Shown here: piece after piece, positions 41,495 to 52,005 of the stretch
Position numbering within the stretch: position 1 is the first letter of the stretch
How the letters are laid out: the number at the start of each line of letters is the position of its first letter
Assembly: GCA_030323885.1 (NCBI GenBank)
Contig: CM059199.1
Location: 37,518,590-37,582,589, forward strand
DNA from: Branchipolynoe longqiensis
Taxonomy: Eukaryota; Annelida; Polychaeta; Phyllodocida; Polynoidae
Reading direction: 5' to 3'
Length of the DNA: 64,000 bases
Made by a program: the position numbers and the translations under genes
Notes under the pieces: model-generated
Told to the model about the DNA's origin: nothing
Database searches by the model: none
What the model saw: the letters and a program-made list of their open reading frames with translations, nothing else

Positions 41495-42050
41495 ATGACA
41501 AAACAAGCCCGTGAGCGCCAGACCTCCCCCACTTCGGCGGATTTTTGATCCGCCGGCCTCCCTCCGGCTGGCCCGGGGGGCCCTTCCCGGCGCCTCACCC
41601 TCACCACTGCCGACAGCCCCGCAACCTCCACCGACAACCTCCCAGCGACCACCGATCGCAGCGCCGCCCAGTCCCAGCCGGGGATCATCACCTCGGGCCT
41701 CACGCCTCGGACCACATCCCAGCCCAGCCTTACGAGGAACCCTCTGCCGCCAACCCTCACGACACCGCCTTCAACAACCCACCCGCCCAGACCCCGACCA
41801 CCACCCCACCCAGCCCTGAGGACTTCGCTGCCCCCCTGCTCGACTCTCGTCGGACTTCCTCACCGGATCCCGCCAAGGAGCGGGCCTCCTCCTTTTTGGC
41901 CGCCCGCTCCATGTCGACGCAGGCCCCGGACGCTCGCCGCCCCCCCTGGCTGGGAACCTGACCCCTGACGCGGCCCGCCTCTCTGCCGCCCCACCCTGCA
42001 TCCGCCGCCTCGCCCCCTCGGGCGCGCCGCGAGCCCTCTCCGCCTTTTTT
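41495..42050. other. Untranslatable or decayed interior of the GC-rich element
   Basis: C-rich, with open frames in several phases and a Pro/Ser/Thr-rich translation. No domain is recognisable. Confidence 0.5.
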
Positions 42051-42714
42051 GGTGGAGGGCTCCTCGGCACCCCCTCACAGAACACCTACTGACTTTTTAC
42101 TCTGCCTGAACTTTATTACTTATTTGATCATGTACATTTCTTCACTGCTCCTCCTTATTGCTTTATTTCATTACTCCGCTCCTCATGAGCTTCTTTACAT
42201 TTACCAGATTATTCCTTATTTACTTATATTTGTCCTCTTGTTACTCTCTGACCTGTATGCTCTGTCTGAGGCGTAAATGAAGACGCCTTATTTCCACCCC
42301 CGCCTCCTCTCTTCCTTTTCGCGCATCGGTCGTAATGCGAAGCATTGCGTTTGATGCGAGGAGAGGAAGAGACCCTCCCCCGCCCCGCGCTGTTGCGCTG
42401 CTTTCTCACCTCGGCAGACGGCGCGGCGCGCCGCCACCTCCCCCGCCCTCCGCATCGCGCAGCACTCGCGCCTCACCCGACGCCGCTGCTCACCACCTCT
42501 CGCCCTCCCCCGGGCCGGCAGCTTTCACACCTCACCTGCTGTCGCCCGTCCCTCCTCCCTTAAAAGGTCGCCCGCCGGCCTCCCTCAGGCACTCGCCCTC
42601 CTGCCGTCTCCCAGATGTCTGCCTTCTTCACCACCCACCCACCCTACACTCCTCCTACACTTCTCTTCCAGCGGTGGAGGGCTCCTCGGCACCCCCTCAC
42701 AGAACACCTACTGA

Positions 42715-42787
42715 CTGCAGAACGAAGGCACACTGCCATCGAGTTTGCCGGTATGCGCAGTGCAAAATGTTTATTTTATTCAAAATT
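42715..42787. repeat. 73-bp direct repeat D, right copy
   Basis: Identical to 39995-40067. A diverged third copy of its second half (GCCGGTATGTGCAGTGCAAA) lies at 42954, so D is host repeat sequence. Confidence 0.95.
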
Positions 42788-43120
42788 AATAGAAATGCAG
42801 AACCCTAACCATATAAATTTAATATAATCTGTTCATTGCATATGTTTACTATAGGTGTTCCAAGCGGTTTGTTTCTAGGTGGTGTGGTTTTAGAGATATT
42901 TCACTTTTTCTGAATGAAGATTGCTCACGGCCATTGACAATGCATTGAGTACGCCGGTATGTGCAGTGCAAAACGTCTATTTTATTCAAAATTAATATTA
43001 ATACAGACCCCAAACCTTATAAATTTAATACAATCTGTTCGTTGAATATGTTTTCTATATGTGTACCAGACGGTTTGTTTCTAGGTGGTGTGGTTTTAGA
43101 GATATTTCACATTTTCTGTC
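42733..43120 (+). repeat. Two tandem units of a ~210-bp repeat
   Basis: GTGCAAAATGTTTATTTTAT, GGTTTGTTTCTAGGTGGTGT and GGTTTTAGAGATATTTCAC occur in both units. The same words occur in reverse at 15735-15965. Confidence 0.8.
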
Positions 43121-43204
43121 TGTTGACCGTGTGTCGTCTTGCAGCCGCACTGACATAGATACATATGCTGACGTCACATGAACTGGGTCTATATGTGTCT
43201 ATAT

Positions 43205-43425
43205 ACCATTTTTGAGCGAGTGGTACAGGCGTGTTGCAGAGCCAGGATAGAAGAATAGGCCATGTGGCAGCACCAGGCGAGGCAGAAGGCCTGAAAAGTC
43301 GCTTGAGTAGTTTGCCATTAGTTGTGTATGTCATTTTGGTGTCAACTAAAAACACAGTTTATGGGTCATCAGTTTACGGATAATTATACTCATATAATTG
43401 CTTATACATCACATATAAAAGCCTA
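43205..43425 (+). repeat. Dispersed repeat shared with 49735-49960
   Basis: AATAGGCCATGTGGCAGCAC and GGATAATTATACTCATATAA occur in the same order in both places. Family unknown. Confidence 0.7.
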
Positions 43426-43524
43426 TTTACTTACAGCATGCAATTAACATTATCTATGTATGTAGTTATGTACTACATACGTAAATATATATGTATGTAC
43501 GTAAATATATATGTATGTAGGTAT

Positions 43525-43870
43525 GCAGGTATGCAGGTATTGCAGGTATAGCAATACCTCAGGGAGTTTGACGCCCCTGCCTTGCAGAGTTGTAAACCAC
43601 TGCCTTGTGGTACAGGTCCTTGACAGAACCGAAGGCTAAGGGAGCAAACCCTAAACAGAAAACCATGTCACTGTGGCAGCATTAAGGGCGGTTGATGTAT
43701 GGAACTCCCAACATCTCCCGACCAGCCACTGCAGGGACAAATAGTTTTGCGCCTGTCTTGACATGTTCTTGCCGGTGTGAAACCTCTATTTGCTCCCCGA
43801 GAGAGTGCCGCTGGTAACTTGCAAAAGCCAGCAGCACTTCAACACTTTTGCAGGCAGCTTTCATGAAATG
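43525..43870 (-). repeat. Repeat C, copy 2 (longest)
   Basis: GCAATACCTCAGGGAGTTTG, GCCTTGTGGTACAGGTCC and GAACCGAAGGCTAAGGGAGC precede the segment shared with 29353. Copy 3 at 53265-53560 matches almost base for base. The strong similarity with small indels suggests a mobile or recently duplicated sequence. Confidence 0.8.
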
Positions 43871-43871
43871 T

Positions 43872-44013
43872 GAAAAAGCTGCATGCCTTCATGATGCGAC
43901 ATCTGCATTCTATCATGAGGCTAACCTGGAAGGACAAAGTGACGAATAAGGAAATACTCGAACGGATGGGGCTGCCCTCTATGGAAGATCTTCTGATCAA
44001 AAAGAATCTATGA
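43872..44013 (+). pseudogene. LINE reverse transcriptase fragment (RTE-like)
   Basis: The frame reads KKLHAFMMRHLHSIMRLTWK, DKVTNKEILERMGLP and SMEDLLIKKNL. It matches the pattern of the MWTYRRMMKISW..TNKEVL region of the 11.6-kb LINE but is a different lineage. It begins right at the end of repeat C. Confidence 0.6.
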
Positions 44014-44251
44014 TAAAGACTGCATTGATTGGATTGGGTAGGAGACTGACCTCTGGGACCATTCGCAATAATCGTACTTTCCGCTATATATTTGTCGGCC
44101 AACTGATGATCCAGTTTTACTTACACCATGTGCGCCAGACACTGCCCTACAAAAGTGAAAAGCACGAAGCAAATCACTGAGTGGGGGTCGGGGGTGGGGG
44201 TCGGAATTGACCATGGTTCATTTGTAGTGAATTGCTTGCTTTATGGCGTTA

Positions 44252-44586
44252 TGATTTGGTTGTTGGAGTTTTACGTCCTGGCAACATCTAAGGCATATCA
44301 GGATGGGCACTGAATTGTGACAGTGCACACTCATGGCGCCTTTATAGTGCGCCTCACTGGGACTGGGAGAGCAGGCTGCCAGAACCATGACCTGATATTC
44401 CACTTAGTCACATTATCCTGACACTGAGCTAACCAGTCCTTACCCTATCCTAATAATGCTGAGTGCCTGACTAGGAAGCAACAAGTATCAATTTTATAAG
44501 TCGTTGGTTTGACGCGACCGGGAATCGAACTCCTACCTTCCGCACGCGAGGCCTGCGCTCTACTGATTTGGCTACCGCGCCAGGTT
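44252..44586 (-). mobile_element. tRNA-derived SINE, type b
   Basis: Tail TTGGTTGTTGGAGTTTTACG is at the left; head complement CTGATTTGGCTACCGCGCCA at the right; complete body. Confidence 0.9.
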
Positions 44587-44628
44587 GTGATAGTGGGCTA
44601 TTGGGTCATGGTAGCGACGGCCTTGTTT

Positions 44629-44968
44629 TTGTTTGTTTGTTGTTGTTTGACGTCATAGCAACATGTAATCTCATATCAGGATGGGTACTGACTTGTGACA
44701 GTGTGCACTCATGGCGACTTTATAGTGCCACCCCACTGGGAAACCAGGCCGCCAGCACCATGACCTGATATCCCAACCAGTCACATTATCCTGACACTGA
44801 GCCAACCAGCCCTTGCCCTATCCTAATAATGCCGAGCGGCAGGCGAGGAAGCGACAAGTATCAATTATTAAGTCATTGGTTTGACTCGACCAGGGCTTGA
44901 ACCCACGATCCCATGGTCTACCAACACGGGAGACGGACGCTCTAACTCATTCGGCCATCCCGTCTGGT
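44629..44968 (-). mobile_element. tRNA-derived SINE, type a
   Basis: Tail GTTTGTTTGTTGTTGTTTGA is at the left; head complement ATTCGGCCATCCCGTCTGGT at the right. Confidence 0.9.
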
Positions 44969-45033
44969 CAACTTCATCCTACCTTTAAAATACCCTGTAA
45001 ATATGTAAGTTAATAGAGGAAAAACGATTTTCA

Positions 45034-45325
45034 AGTGTTTATTTTGAAGTGTTGATTTTGAAGTGTTGCTTTCGAAGTGTTGATTTTGATGTGTTGATTT
45101 TGATTGAAGTGTTTATTTTGAAGTGTTGATTTTGAAGTGTTGATTTTGAAGTGTTTATTTTGAAGTGTTGACTTTGAAGTGTTGATTTTGAAGTGTTGAT
45201 TTTGAAGTGTTGATTTTGAAGTGTTGACTTTGAAGTGTTGACTTTGAAGTGTTGATTTTGAAGTGTTGATTTTGATGTTTTGATTTTGAAGTGTTGATTT
45301 TGAAGTGTTGATAAAGTGTTGATAA
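45034..45325. repeat. 14-bp tandem repeat
   Basis: About 20 units of GTGTTGATTTTGAA with single-base variants and occasional shortened units. The minus-strand Gln/Lys/Ser/Thr-rich open frame is an artefact of the repeat. Confidence 0.95.
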
Positions 45326-45885
45326 AACTGACTGGGAAATTTGAAATTGCTCTTGTGGAAATTAGTGCCGGATTACTGATTGAACCGGATAAGTGATTGT
45401 CGGGGTAGTGATTGATGGTCAACCTGTACTAAGTTGCAGATGTTGGATCAAATCTCGATAGATGTTTCCGTTTTGAAACTATTCTCATTTCAAGGGATTA
45501 TAGAACTTTCACTGCTGGTGGTGGCTGATTCACTTCACTAAGAAATCAAAGATTCTCCTATATATAGTAGAATCTTTGGTGGAACGCCCCCGGGGGCTGT
45601 CTGTAGAGCGTCTCCAGTGACCCGCTGACCTTTGGCCAGTTTCCGGCGAGAAGCAGACGTAATTTGTCGACGATTGGGTCCGCAGTGTGTCACTCCCATG
45701 TCACGTTACTTCGCATTACCTCGCGTTATTTCACATTCTCCAAATGAAACTCACCCCGCCGCCTGGCCTCGCCACCCGCCCCCCCCCCCCTCCACCACCC
45801 ACCCACCCCACACAACATAGACAGATAGCACTGACACCAGAATACAGCTGTAGATATAGATCCCAGGCGCATAACATTGAGAATG
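45326..45885. other. No recognised gene
   Basis: Mixed sequence with a C-rich run at 45775-45800. A short hairpin (AAGATTCTCCTATATATAG / GTAGAATCTTTGG region) lies near 45550. Confidence 0.45.
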
Positions 45886-46232
45886 ATTGGTTTGTTGGTT
45901 GTTGCATCATATCAAGACGGGTATTGACTTGCTACAGTGCGCTCTCATGGCTACTTTATAGTGATGCCCCACTTGGAAAGCAGCCCGCCAGCACCATGAC
46001 TCGAGATCCTACTCAGTCACATTATCCCGACTGAGCTAACCAGTCAGTCCTTGCCCTATCCTATTAATGCCGAGTGCCAGGATAGGAAAGCGACAAGTAT
46101 AAATTATATAAGTCATTGATTTGACTCGACTGGGAACCAAAATCCTGATCTCCCACACGCGAGGTCCGCGCTCTAAAGATTCCGTGACCGCAACCAGTAC
46201 GACACAGGAAGTAGACGTTCAACACATTCGGC
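45886..46232 (-). mobile_element. tRNA-derived SINE, diverged
   Basis: GGTTTGTTGGTTGTTGCATC is at the left, missing the GTCCTGGCAAC block; head-like ATTCGGCCATCCCGTTC at the right. Confidence 0.8.
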
Positions 46233-46331
46233 CATCCCGTTCTCATTTTGGCCATTCCTATCGTGGCGTACATACCCTGCTGGTCCCACGGTCTGTCAAG
46301 AACACATTCGCCTTTAATTTTTTTATATATA

Positions 46332-46588
46332 TGAGCCTGTCTCAAAAGGTGATAACTCTTTTTTTGTTTGTCCATTGTACCGATTGACACAAAACAGCAC
46401 AGAAACAGTTACACTGAAAACACAAGGACATTTGCTTCAAATCAATATGTATTCTATTGGGATTATGAAACACCATGTAATAAACAAATCAGTTTATCCT
46501 GAGCAAATGCATAAGCAGATAGTATGTTGATCGTTACAATGGACACAGTTTTTTCCCATATTGCTTAGCACCTTTTGAGATAGTCCCA
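46332..46588. mobile_element. Tc1/mariner-like MITE (257 bp)
   Basis: TIRs TGAGCCTGTCTCAAAAGGTG (left) and the inverse of TGGGACTATCTCAAAAGGTG (right), 17 of 20 matching. TA on both sides (46330-46331 and 46589-46590) fits a TA target duplication. No transposase. Confidence 0.72.
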
Positions 46589-46900
46589 TATTATAAATAA
46601 AACACATGAGAAATCAAACACTTGTGTGAGCAACACATTTTTATGGGGCGTTCGCTAACTTTTATGGCACAGCTGTCAATGCCAATCCCAGCCAGAATGG
46701 GATGCCACATGTTTCCAAATGGTATACAAGTCTAGAGAGAAGAAAAAAAGGTGTAGACAATACTAAAGAAATATATAATGATTCCAACCTGATCAGTTAT
46801 CATCCGATATGGAGCTTGAAGCCCGAAGGCGTCTTGAGAATTAATCAAAGATAATAAAGTTGATACACATTGCAAAGCCTTCAAGGACCCAAACCTACCA
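46589..46900. other. No recognised feature
   Basis: No repeat or gene recognised before the MITE-A fragment. Confidence 0.45.
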
Positions 46901-47005
46901 TAAAAGTTATTTCAAAGTGAAGTAAAGCTGGTTATAGCGATCGACATAATATATTTATCTCAGAAAATGACAGAGCCTCAGAACCACCGGACTATGCAAC
47001 TTTAA
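46901..47005 (+). mobile_element. MITE-A, right-end fragment
   Basis: ATAAAAGTTATTTCAAAGTG to ACCGGACTATGCAACTTTAA. Confidence 0.8.
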
Positions 47006-47056
47006 CCAACTGGAACACAATGTGTGTAAGTTTCTATTCAATAGAATAGAGTCATA

Positions 47057-47688
47057 ATACCCCTGTCACACTATGATGTAACGAGCGAACGTGAGCCTAA
47101 CGTGGTGATTTTTCGTCATTACGTAGACGTACGTTGGATTACGTCATGATGACGTCAGACTGACATCGAGCTACGTCACATTATGTTGTGTTATGTCGAG
47201 GTTTTGGACATGTTCAAAACTTTTGACGTAGCTCGAACGTAAGGGTTTACGTTTGCCGTACGTTCTGTTCACGTTCAGTGAACGTCAATGATGTTAAACA
47301 GACCTTAGGCAAACGCTGATCACTACGTTCAACTACGTTCCACTACGTTGACCCACATTACACCGGGTGGAAATGCCCACGCGGCGTAATGGGAACGTCA
47401 GGAGAACGTACATTCAACGTACATTCAATGTCTCATGACGTATGTAACGTCACGTAACATTCTTCTGGCGATGGAATAATGTTCATAACATTCCGTGAGC
47501 GTAATGACGTTGTCCTCTCTCGTTGAATGACGGTATCACTACACTTTACCAACGTTACGCTCTCGTCCACTACGCTGCATCCACGTTCAACTTGTGCCCA
47601 AATTTGCATACTACGCCGAGAAGTTCAACTTTCTTCACGTTCTCCCTACGTTGACGTCGTTACGTCGTAGTGTGACAGGGCCTTAAGA
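47057..47688. mobile_element. Family B element (ACGT-rich), ~630 bp
   Basis: Left CCCCTGTCACACTATGATGT, right TACGTCGTAGTGTGACAGGG. Interior of TACGT, AACGTA and ACGTTC words; no coding capacity. Confidence 0.8.
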
Positions 47689-47866
47689 CAAACTAGTCCC
47701 CCCCCTACCCACACCCGGTAAATATTGTCCTTGGAAGATAAGCAGTCATTGCAAGATATGGGGCTTCAAGCTCATGGAAGTCTGGAATGTGTATTGGCCA
47801 AGGTATAGCCACGTTCGGTATGCATTCTTGAGGTCCGAGTGAAGCTAATTCAATTATTGAAGAAGG

Positions 47867-47938
47867 AAATTGATTGATGGATTGATTGATTGCTCATGGT
47901 TTAACGCTATGTCGGCGGCAAGGACCATATTTACAGGG
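47867..47938 (-). mobile_element. I/Nimb-type LINE, 3' UTR fragment
   Basis: (ATTG)n followed by TTTAACGCTATGTCGGCGGC, GGACCATATTTACA matches the 3' UTR of the large LINE. It ends at a G run. Confidence 0.65.
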
Positions 47939-48007
47939 GGGGGGGGGGGGGGACTAGTGTGTCTTATTAAGCTTCGTTCATGTTGTCGTCCTGCATCTGG
48001 TTATCAT

Positions 48008-48290
48008 GTTTGTTTGTTGGAATTTTACCTCCTGGTAACATCTAAGGTCATATCAGGAATGGCACGGACTTGTGAGAGTGCACACTCATGGCGACTTTAT
48101 ATAGTACTGTCCCACTGGGAGACCAGCACCACAACCTGATTTCCAACTCAGTCACATTATCCGGATACTCAACAAACCAGGCCTTGCCCTATCCTAATAA
48201 TGTTGAGCGCCAGGCTAGGTAGCAACAAGCATCAAGCTTTTGAGTCACTGGTTTGATTTAGGCTGGGATTTAAACTCCCGACCTTAGCCG
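48008..48290 (-). mobile_element. tRNA-derived SINE
   Basis: Tail GTTTGTTTGTTGGAATTTTA is at the left; the head is lost after GGGATTTAAACTCCCGACCT. Confidence 0.83.
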
Positions 48291-48794
48291 GCACTCTTAC
48301 ACTTTTTCTACAGATTATGGCCGTGTCTTGATAATGAGATTTAGACCTACTCATTTTTGTTATAGTTATTCGTCAGGAACTAACTCCTGTGACAGTAGGA
48401 TAATAGATAATAACTAATATAGAGAAGGGAACTGATGAGTGGTAGTGTCATTGTTTATATTCCCATAATAGATTATAGAGCACATACATATACTATATAT
48501 ATTCTGTGTAATTTTGTGCGAGTATCAATATTGGAAGGTTCTAGTTAACCACATGTCTTTGTTTTCTGATATGTGGTGTATAACGTATTATGCGAGTATA
48601 AAAATACGAAGGGAATTTCCTATTATTCTATAATATTATTATTACTTCATACCATTGTTATTCTCCGTAAGACTATGCACTTGACCGGTGGCGCCACCTG
48701 CACTCACCCCACCCTCCACCTGGCCGACATTGTCAGTCGTGCCAGCAATATTTCCACACATGAAACTACGGATGGTATGTCATCTCCGCACTCT
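48291..48794. other. No recognised gene
   Basis: AT-rich, with a GGTGGCGCCACCTGCACTC word at 48688. No coding exon can be supported. Confidence 0.45.
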
Positions 48795-48802
48795 TCACAT
48801 CC

Positions 48803-49138
48803 TACCGGGCGCGGTGGCAGAATCGGTAGAGCGCAGGCCCCGCATGCGGGAGATCGTGAGTTCAATTCCCAGTTGAGTCTAACCAATGACTTAGACAATT
48901 TATGCTTGTCACTTCCTAGCTTGGCACTCTGCATTAATAGGATAGGACAGGGACCTGTTAGCTCAAGGTAAGGATAATGTGACTGAGTGTGATATCAGGT
49001 CAAGGTGGTGGCGACCTGGTTTCCCAGTGGAGCAGCACTATAGTCGCCATGAGTGTGCACTGTCACAAGTCAGTACTCATCCTGATATGATCATAGATGT
49101 TGCCAAGATGTAAAACTCCAACAACCAACCACCCCTCC
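48803..49138 (+). mobile_element. tRNA-derived SINE, type b, with 8-bp target duplication
   Basis: TCACATCC flanks at 48795-48802 and 49139-49146. Head CCGGGCGCGGTGGCAGAATC and tail CTCCAACAACCAACCACCCC are both intact. Confidence 0.87.
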
Positions 49139-49151
49139 TCACATCCAGCTA

Positions 49152-49194
<43 letters not shown>

Positions 49195-49200
49195 CTCTCT
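49152..49200. repeat. (CT)n microsatellite
   Basis: About 45 bp of CT dinucleotides. Confidence 0.96.
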
Positions 49201-49264
49201 TTTATTTTCTCTCTCTCCCTCATTCATGGGTCAGGATCACGAAAAGAGGCCAATTGGTGGAATT

Positions 49265-49662
49265 TGTCGGCGTCGAGCTTGGATGTCTGCATCGATCGGT
49301 ATAATTATAATTTAGCATTGACATAGGTGTTGGAAAGCCTTTAAATTTATCCTGAATGTAAAGGTCGAGAAAGTACAACAACCTGATTTGTTTCTAGGAT
49401 AATATAATATAAAACAAAGAAATGTACAAGACTTTAAGAATTGCGATGCCGACATCTATTAAAGTTGTCGGCGTCGATCATTTGATGTCGGCGTCGATCA
49501 GGATAATTATAATTTAGCATTGACAGAGGTGTTAGAAAGTCTTTAAATTTATCCTGAATGTAAAGGTCGAGAAAATAAAACAAACCTGATTTCTTTCTAT
49601 GATAATTGAATATGAAACAAAGAAATGCACTACACTTTTAAGAATTGCGATGCCGACATCTT
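49265..49662. repeat. ~200-bp tandem duplication
   Basis: ATAATTATAATTTAGCATTG, TTTATCCTGAATGTAAAGGT and AATTGCGATGCCGACATC occur in both units (49265-49453 and 49466-49662). GATGTCGGCGTC at unit starts is the near inverse of GATGCCGACATC at unit ends, so each unit also has short inverted termini. Confidence 0.82.
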
Positions 49663-49734
49663 CACTTGACCAACAATTGGGCCGTTTTCGTGAGGCTGAC
49701 TCATATATATGATCTCATCTACTGCTACTGTAAA

Positions 49735-49960
49735 ATTTTAAGCGAGTGCTACATGCAAGAGGCTGAAACATGACAGCTGAATAGGCCATGTGGCAGCACC
49801 AGGCAAGGCGGGGGGTGGGGGTGGGAGCCTGTCCACTCCGCCTGAGTTGTTAAGTGTCAGTAGTTGTGAAGTGTCCAGACATGGTGCAACCCTAGGCACC
49901 CCTTAGAGGATAATCAGTTTATGGATAATTATACTCGTATAATGCTTATACAGCACATAT
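49735..49960 (+). repeat. Dispersed repeat shared with 43205-43425
   Basis: AATAGGCCATGTGGCAGCAC and GGATAATTATACTCGTATAA in the same order as at 43205, with a G-rich insertion at 49808-49830. Confidence 0.7.
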
Positions 49961-50354
49961 ATATATATGATATCATTAACGCAGACAGCATCCAACACTC
50001 GCGTCGTAATTATGACAAGCTCGCAAACATTTCAATCTCTAGATCTTATCACGGCACCCCATACCTCACTGACTCCCCCTCCTACACCCCCCCATACCTC
50101 ACTCCCCCCCCCCACACACACACACATCAACCCAACCCCCATTCTCCTACCGCACGTCCCACCCCTGTGGACATGAACATAAAACGACGATAATTATCAG
50201 AAACTCCCATCCGGAGATCTCTTAGCTCATTAGCAGAGGCAGCCGTCTAAGTATCAGCGAGGAGCGCGTTTACTAAACAAATAACCGAGTTTGTTCACCG
50301 AGTATATCCGCAAATATTAACGTAACGTCAGCAATTCGCAACAGAAAATGCCGG
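49961..50354. other. No recognised gene
   Basis: C-rich microsatellite-like sequence at 50065-50165 and otherwise unremarkable DNA. Confidence 0.5.
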
Positions 50355-50462
50355 CCTCTAACCGAACTAAAGTAAAGAGTATGTTATCTATATCTAGATA
50401 TTATATTTAATTAAAAAAGATAAGATTACAAATCAAACCCAACAGATTATGCAACGTTAGAG
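50355..50462 (+). mobile_element. MITE-A, right-end fragment
   Basis: AAGTAAAGAGTATGTTATCT to CAACAGATTATGCAACGTTA, diverged. It abuts another copy in opposite orientation. Confidence 0.55.
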
Positions 50463-51177
50463 TTGACAATTTGATAGCTTTTGAAGTTCTGCAATATTAT
50501 TATTATATTTTTTTAAATATAAATAAACATATTAGGTTGATATTTATAATGTAAAGTAATTTATTTTAATGTTTTAACCTTGGAGATATTTAAACTGAAA
50601 GCATGCTAACTTTATTTTAGCGTACACATCGAAATGCTCAATACCCTAGGCTTCACCAATAACATGTTCAATTAGATTGACTTCGTGTTCCATCTGTGCA
50701 ACAACAAATGCTTAATGAGTGCACCAGTACCTAATTTGGATATGTTTGTTTGTTTGTTGTTGTTTTATGTCCTAGCAACATCTAAGGTCATATCAGGAGG
50801 GGTACCGACTTGTGACAGTGCGCACTCATGACGACTTTATAGTGCTGTCTCACTGGGAAACCAGGCCGCCAGCACCATGACCTGGTATCCCACTCAGTCA
50901 CATTATCCTGACACTGAGCACACCAGTCCTTGCCATGTCCTAATAATGCCGAGCGCCTCGCTAGGAAGTGACAAGCACCAATTTTCAAGTCATTGGTTTG
51001 ACTCGACCAAGGTTCGAACCCACGATGCCACGATCTACCAGCACGGGAGACGGACGCTCCAACTCATTCGGCCATCCCGCCTGGTCTCTAATTTGGATAT
51101 GTAGATTCAAATCTAAATAAGTGCCTTTGCTTTTCAAAATTTGATGCCTTTATCGGACTCTGCAACTTCTTCTTTTT
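50463..51177 (-). mobile_element. MITE-A split by a SINE
   Basis: Left part 50463-50745 (AGTTGACAATTTGATAGC through CACCAGTACCTAATTTGGAT); right part 51088-51177 (ATGTAGATTCAAATCTAAAT to ATCGGACTCTGCAACTT). The SINE at 50746-51087 lies between, with a 15-bp duplication. Confidence 0.8.
50746..51087 (-). mobile_element. tRNA-derived SINE, type a, with 15-bp target duplication
   Basis: CTAATTTGGATATGT at 50731-50745 and 51088-51102 is a perfect duplication of MITE-A sequence. The 342-bp SINE is complete. Head complement includes GGTTCGAACCC and ATTCGGCCATCCCGCCTGGT. This copy defines the family's exact ends. Confidence 0.96.
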
Positions 51178-51331
51178 TTTTTTAAGCGATTGATACTTTT
51201 TGAAAAGCAAGCGCAGTATTTTGCAACATTAAGGTACTTGCACTTCTTTTGGGATTTTTTTTTTTTTTCACACTAAATTTATTCTAATATGATCAGTGGA
51301 CTCAGCGACTTTATACATGATTTTATTGAGA

Positions 51332-51603
51332 CCAGACGCGGTGGCCGAATCAATAGAGCGCAGGCTTCCCGTCCCAACCGAGTCAAACCAATGACTTACA
51401 AAATTGATACTTGTCACTTCCTAGCCTGGTGCTTAGCATTAATAGGATAGGACAAGGACTGGTTATCATAGTATCAGGATAATGTGACTGTGTGGGATAT
51501 CGATCATGGTGCTGACAGCCTGGTCTCCCAGTGGGTCAGCACCATAAAGTTACCATGAGTGCACACTGTCACAAGTCGGTACCTGTCCCGATATGACTTT
51601 AGA
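51332..51603 (+). mobile_element. tRNA-derived SINE, type b, tail replaced
   Basis: Head CCAGACGCGGTGGCCGAATC, B box deleted, body to CCCGATATGACTTTAG. The final ~30 bp are missing where a LINE 3' tail begins. Confidence 0.83.
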
Positions 51604-51990
51604 TTGATTGGTGGTTTCTTTACGCCGTGTCAGCAGCATATGCCATATTCAAGGTGAGAATTTATTATTCAACCATCGCCTTTACATATAATGTAAAAGC
51701 GAATAATCAGTTATGAGTCAATAGACACTCATGAATTTAAAAAGCTAACAATAATAACACTTGTGGTCATGGTCAATAAAATGCTAGATGAAAGTAAAAG
51801 GTTTTATCATTATTACTTGATAACATTGATTTAATAAACTATATGAGGTGGTACAGATCAGCTGTCCTCAAAAAGGCTAAAAATGTTTTCTAGTTTTACT
51901 TCAGGAATGCGTGACATTTTTACTGAAGTTTACAGTGTAGAATTATTCGTGCAGGGCCATAAAATCGACAGTTTAATCAGATGTGCTTTA
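51604..51990 (-). pseudogene. I/Nimb-type LINE, decayed 3' end
   Basis: ATTGATTGG then TCTTTACGCCGTGTCAGCAG match the 24.6-kb LINE 3' end, and AGGTGGTACAGATCAGCTGT and CCTCAAAAAGGCTAAAAATG match the end of its ORF. Frameshifts abolish coding. Confidence 0.85.
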
Positions 51991-52005
51991 TATGTTCCTA
52001 GAATG

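Larger units (their letters stand above)
40068..42714 (+). mobile_element. GC-rich gag-bearing element with split direct repeats
   Basis: Order: A1 (40068-40370), gag-like region, B1 (42051-42094), 233 bp, A2 (42328-42630), 42 bp, B2 (42673-42716, two bases shared with D). A1 and A2 are both 303 bp and differ at about six sites; B1 and B2 are identical over 44 bp. A1 has a TATA-like TTATAAGG (40300) that is TTAAAAGG in A2. A split A1-B1-A2-B2 layout with a gag but no integrase recalls tyrosine-recombinase (PAT/Ngaro) elements, though here the repeats are not contiguous. No RT or recombinase is present, so it is non-autonomous. Confidence 0.6.
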
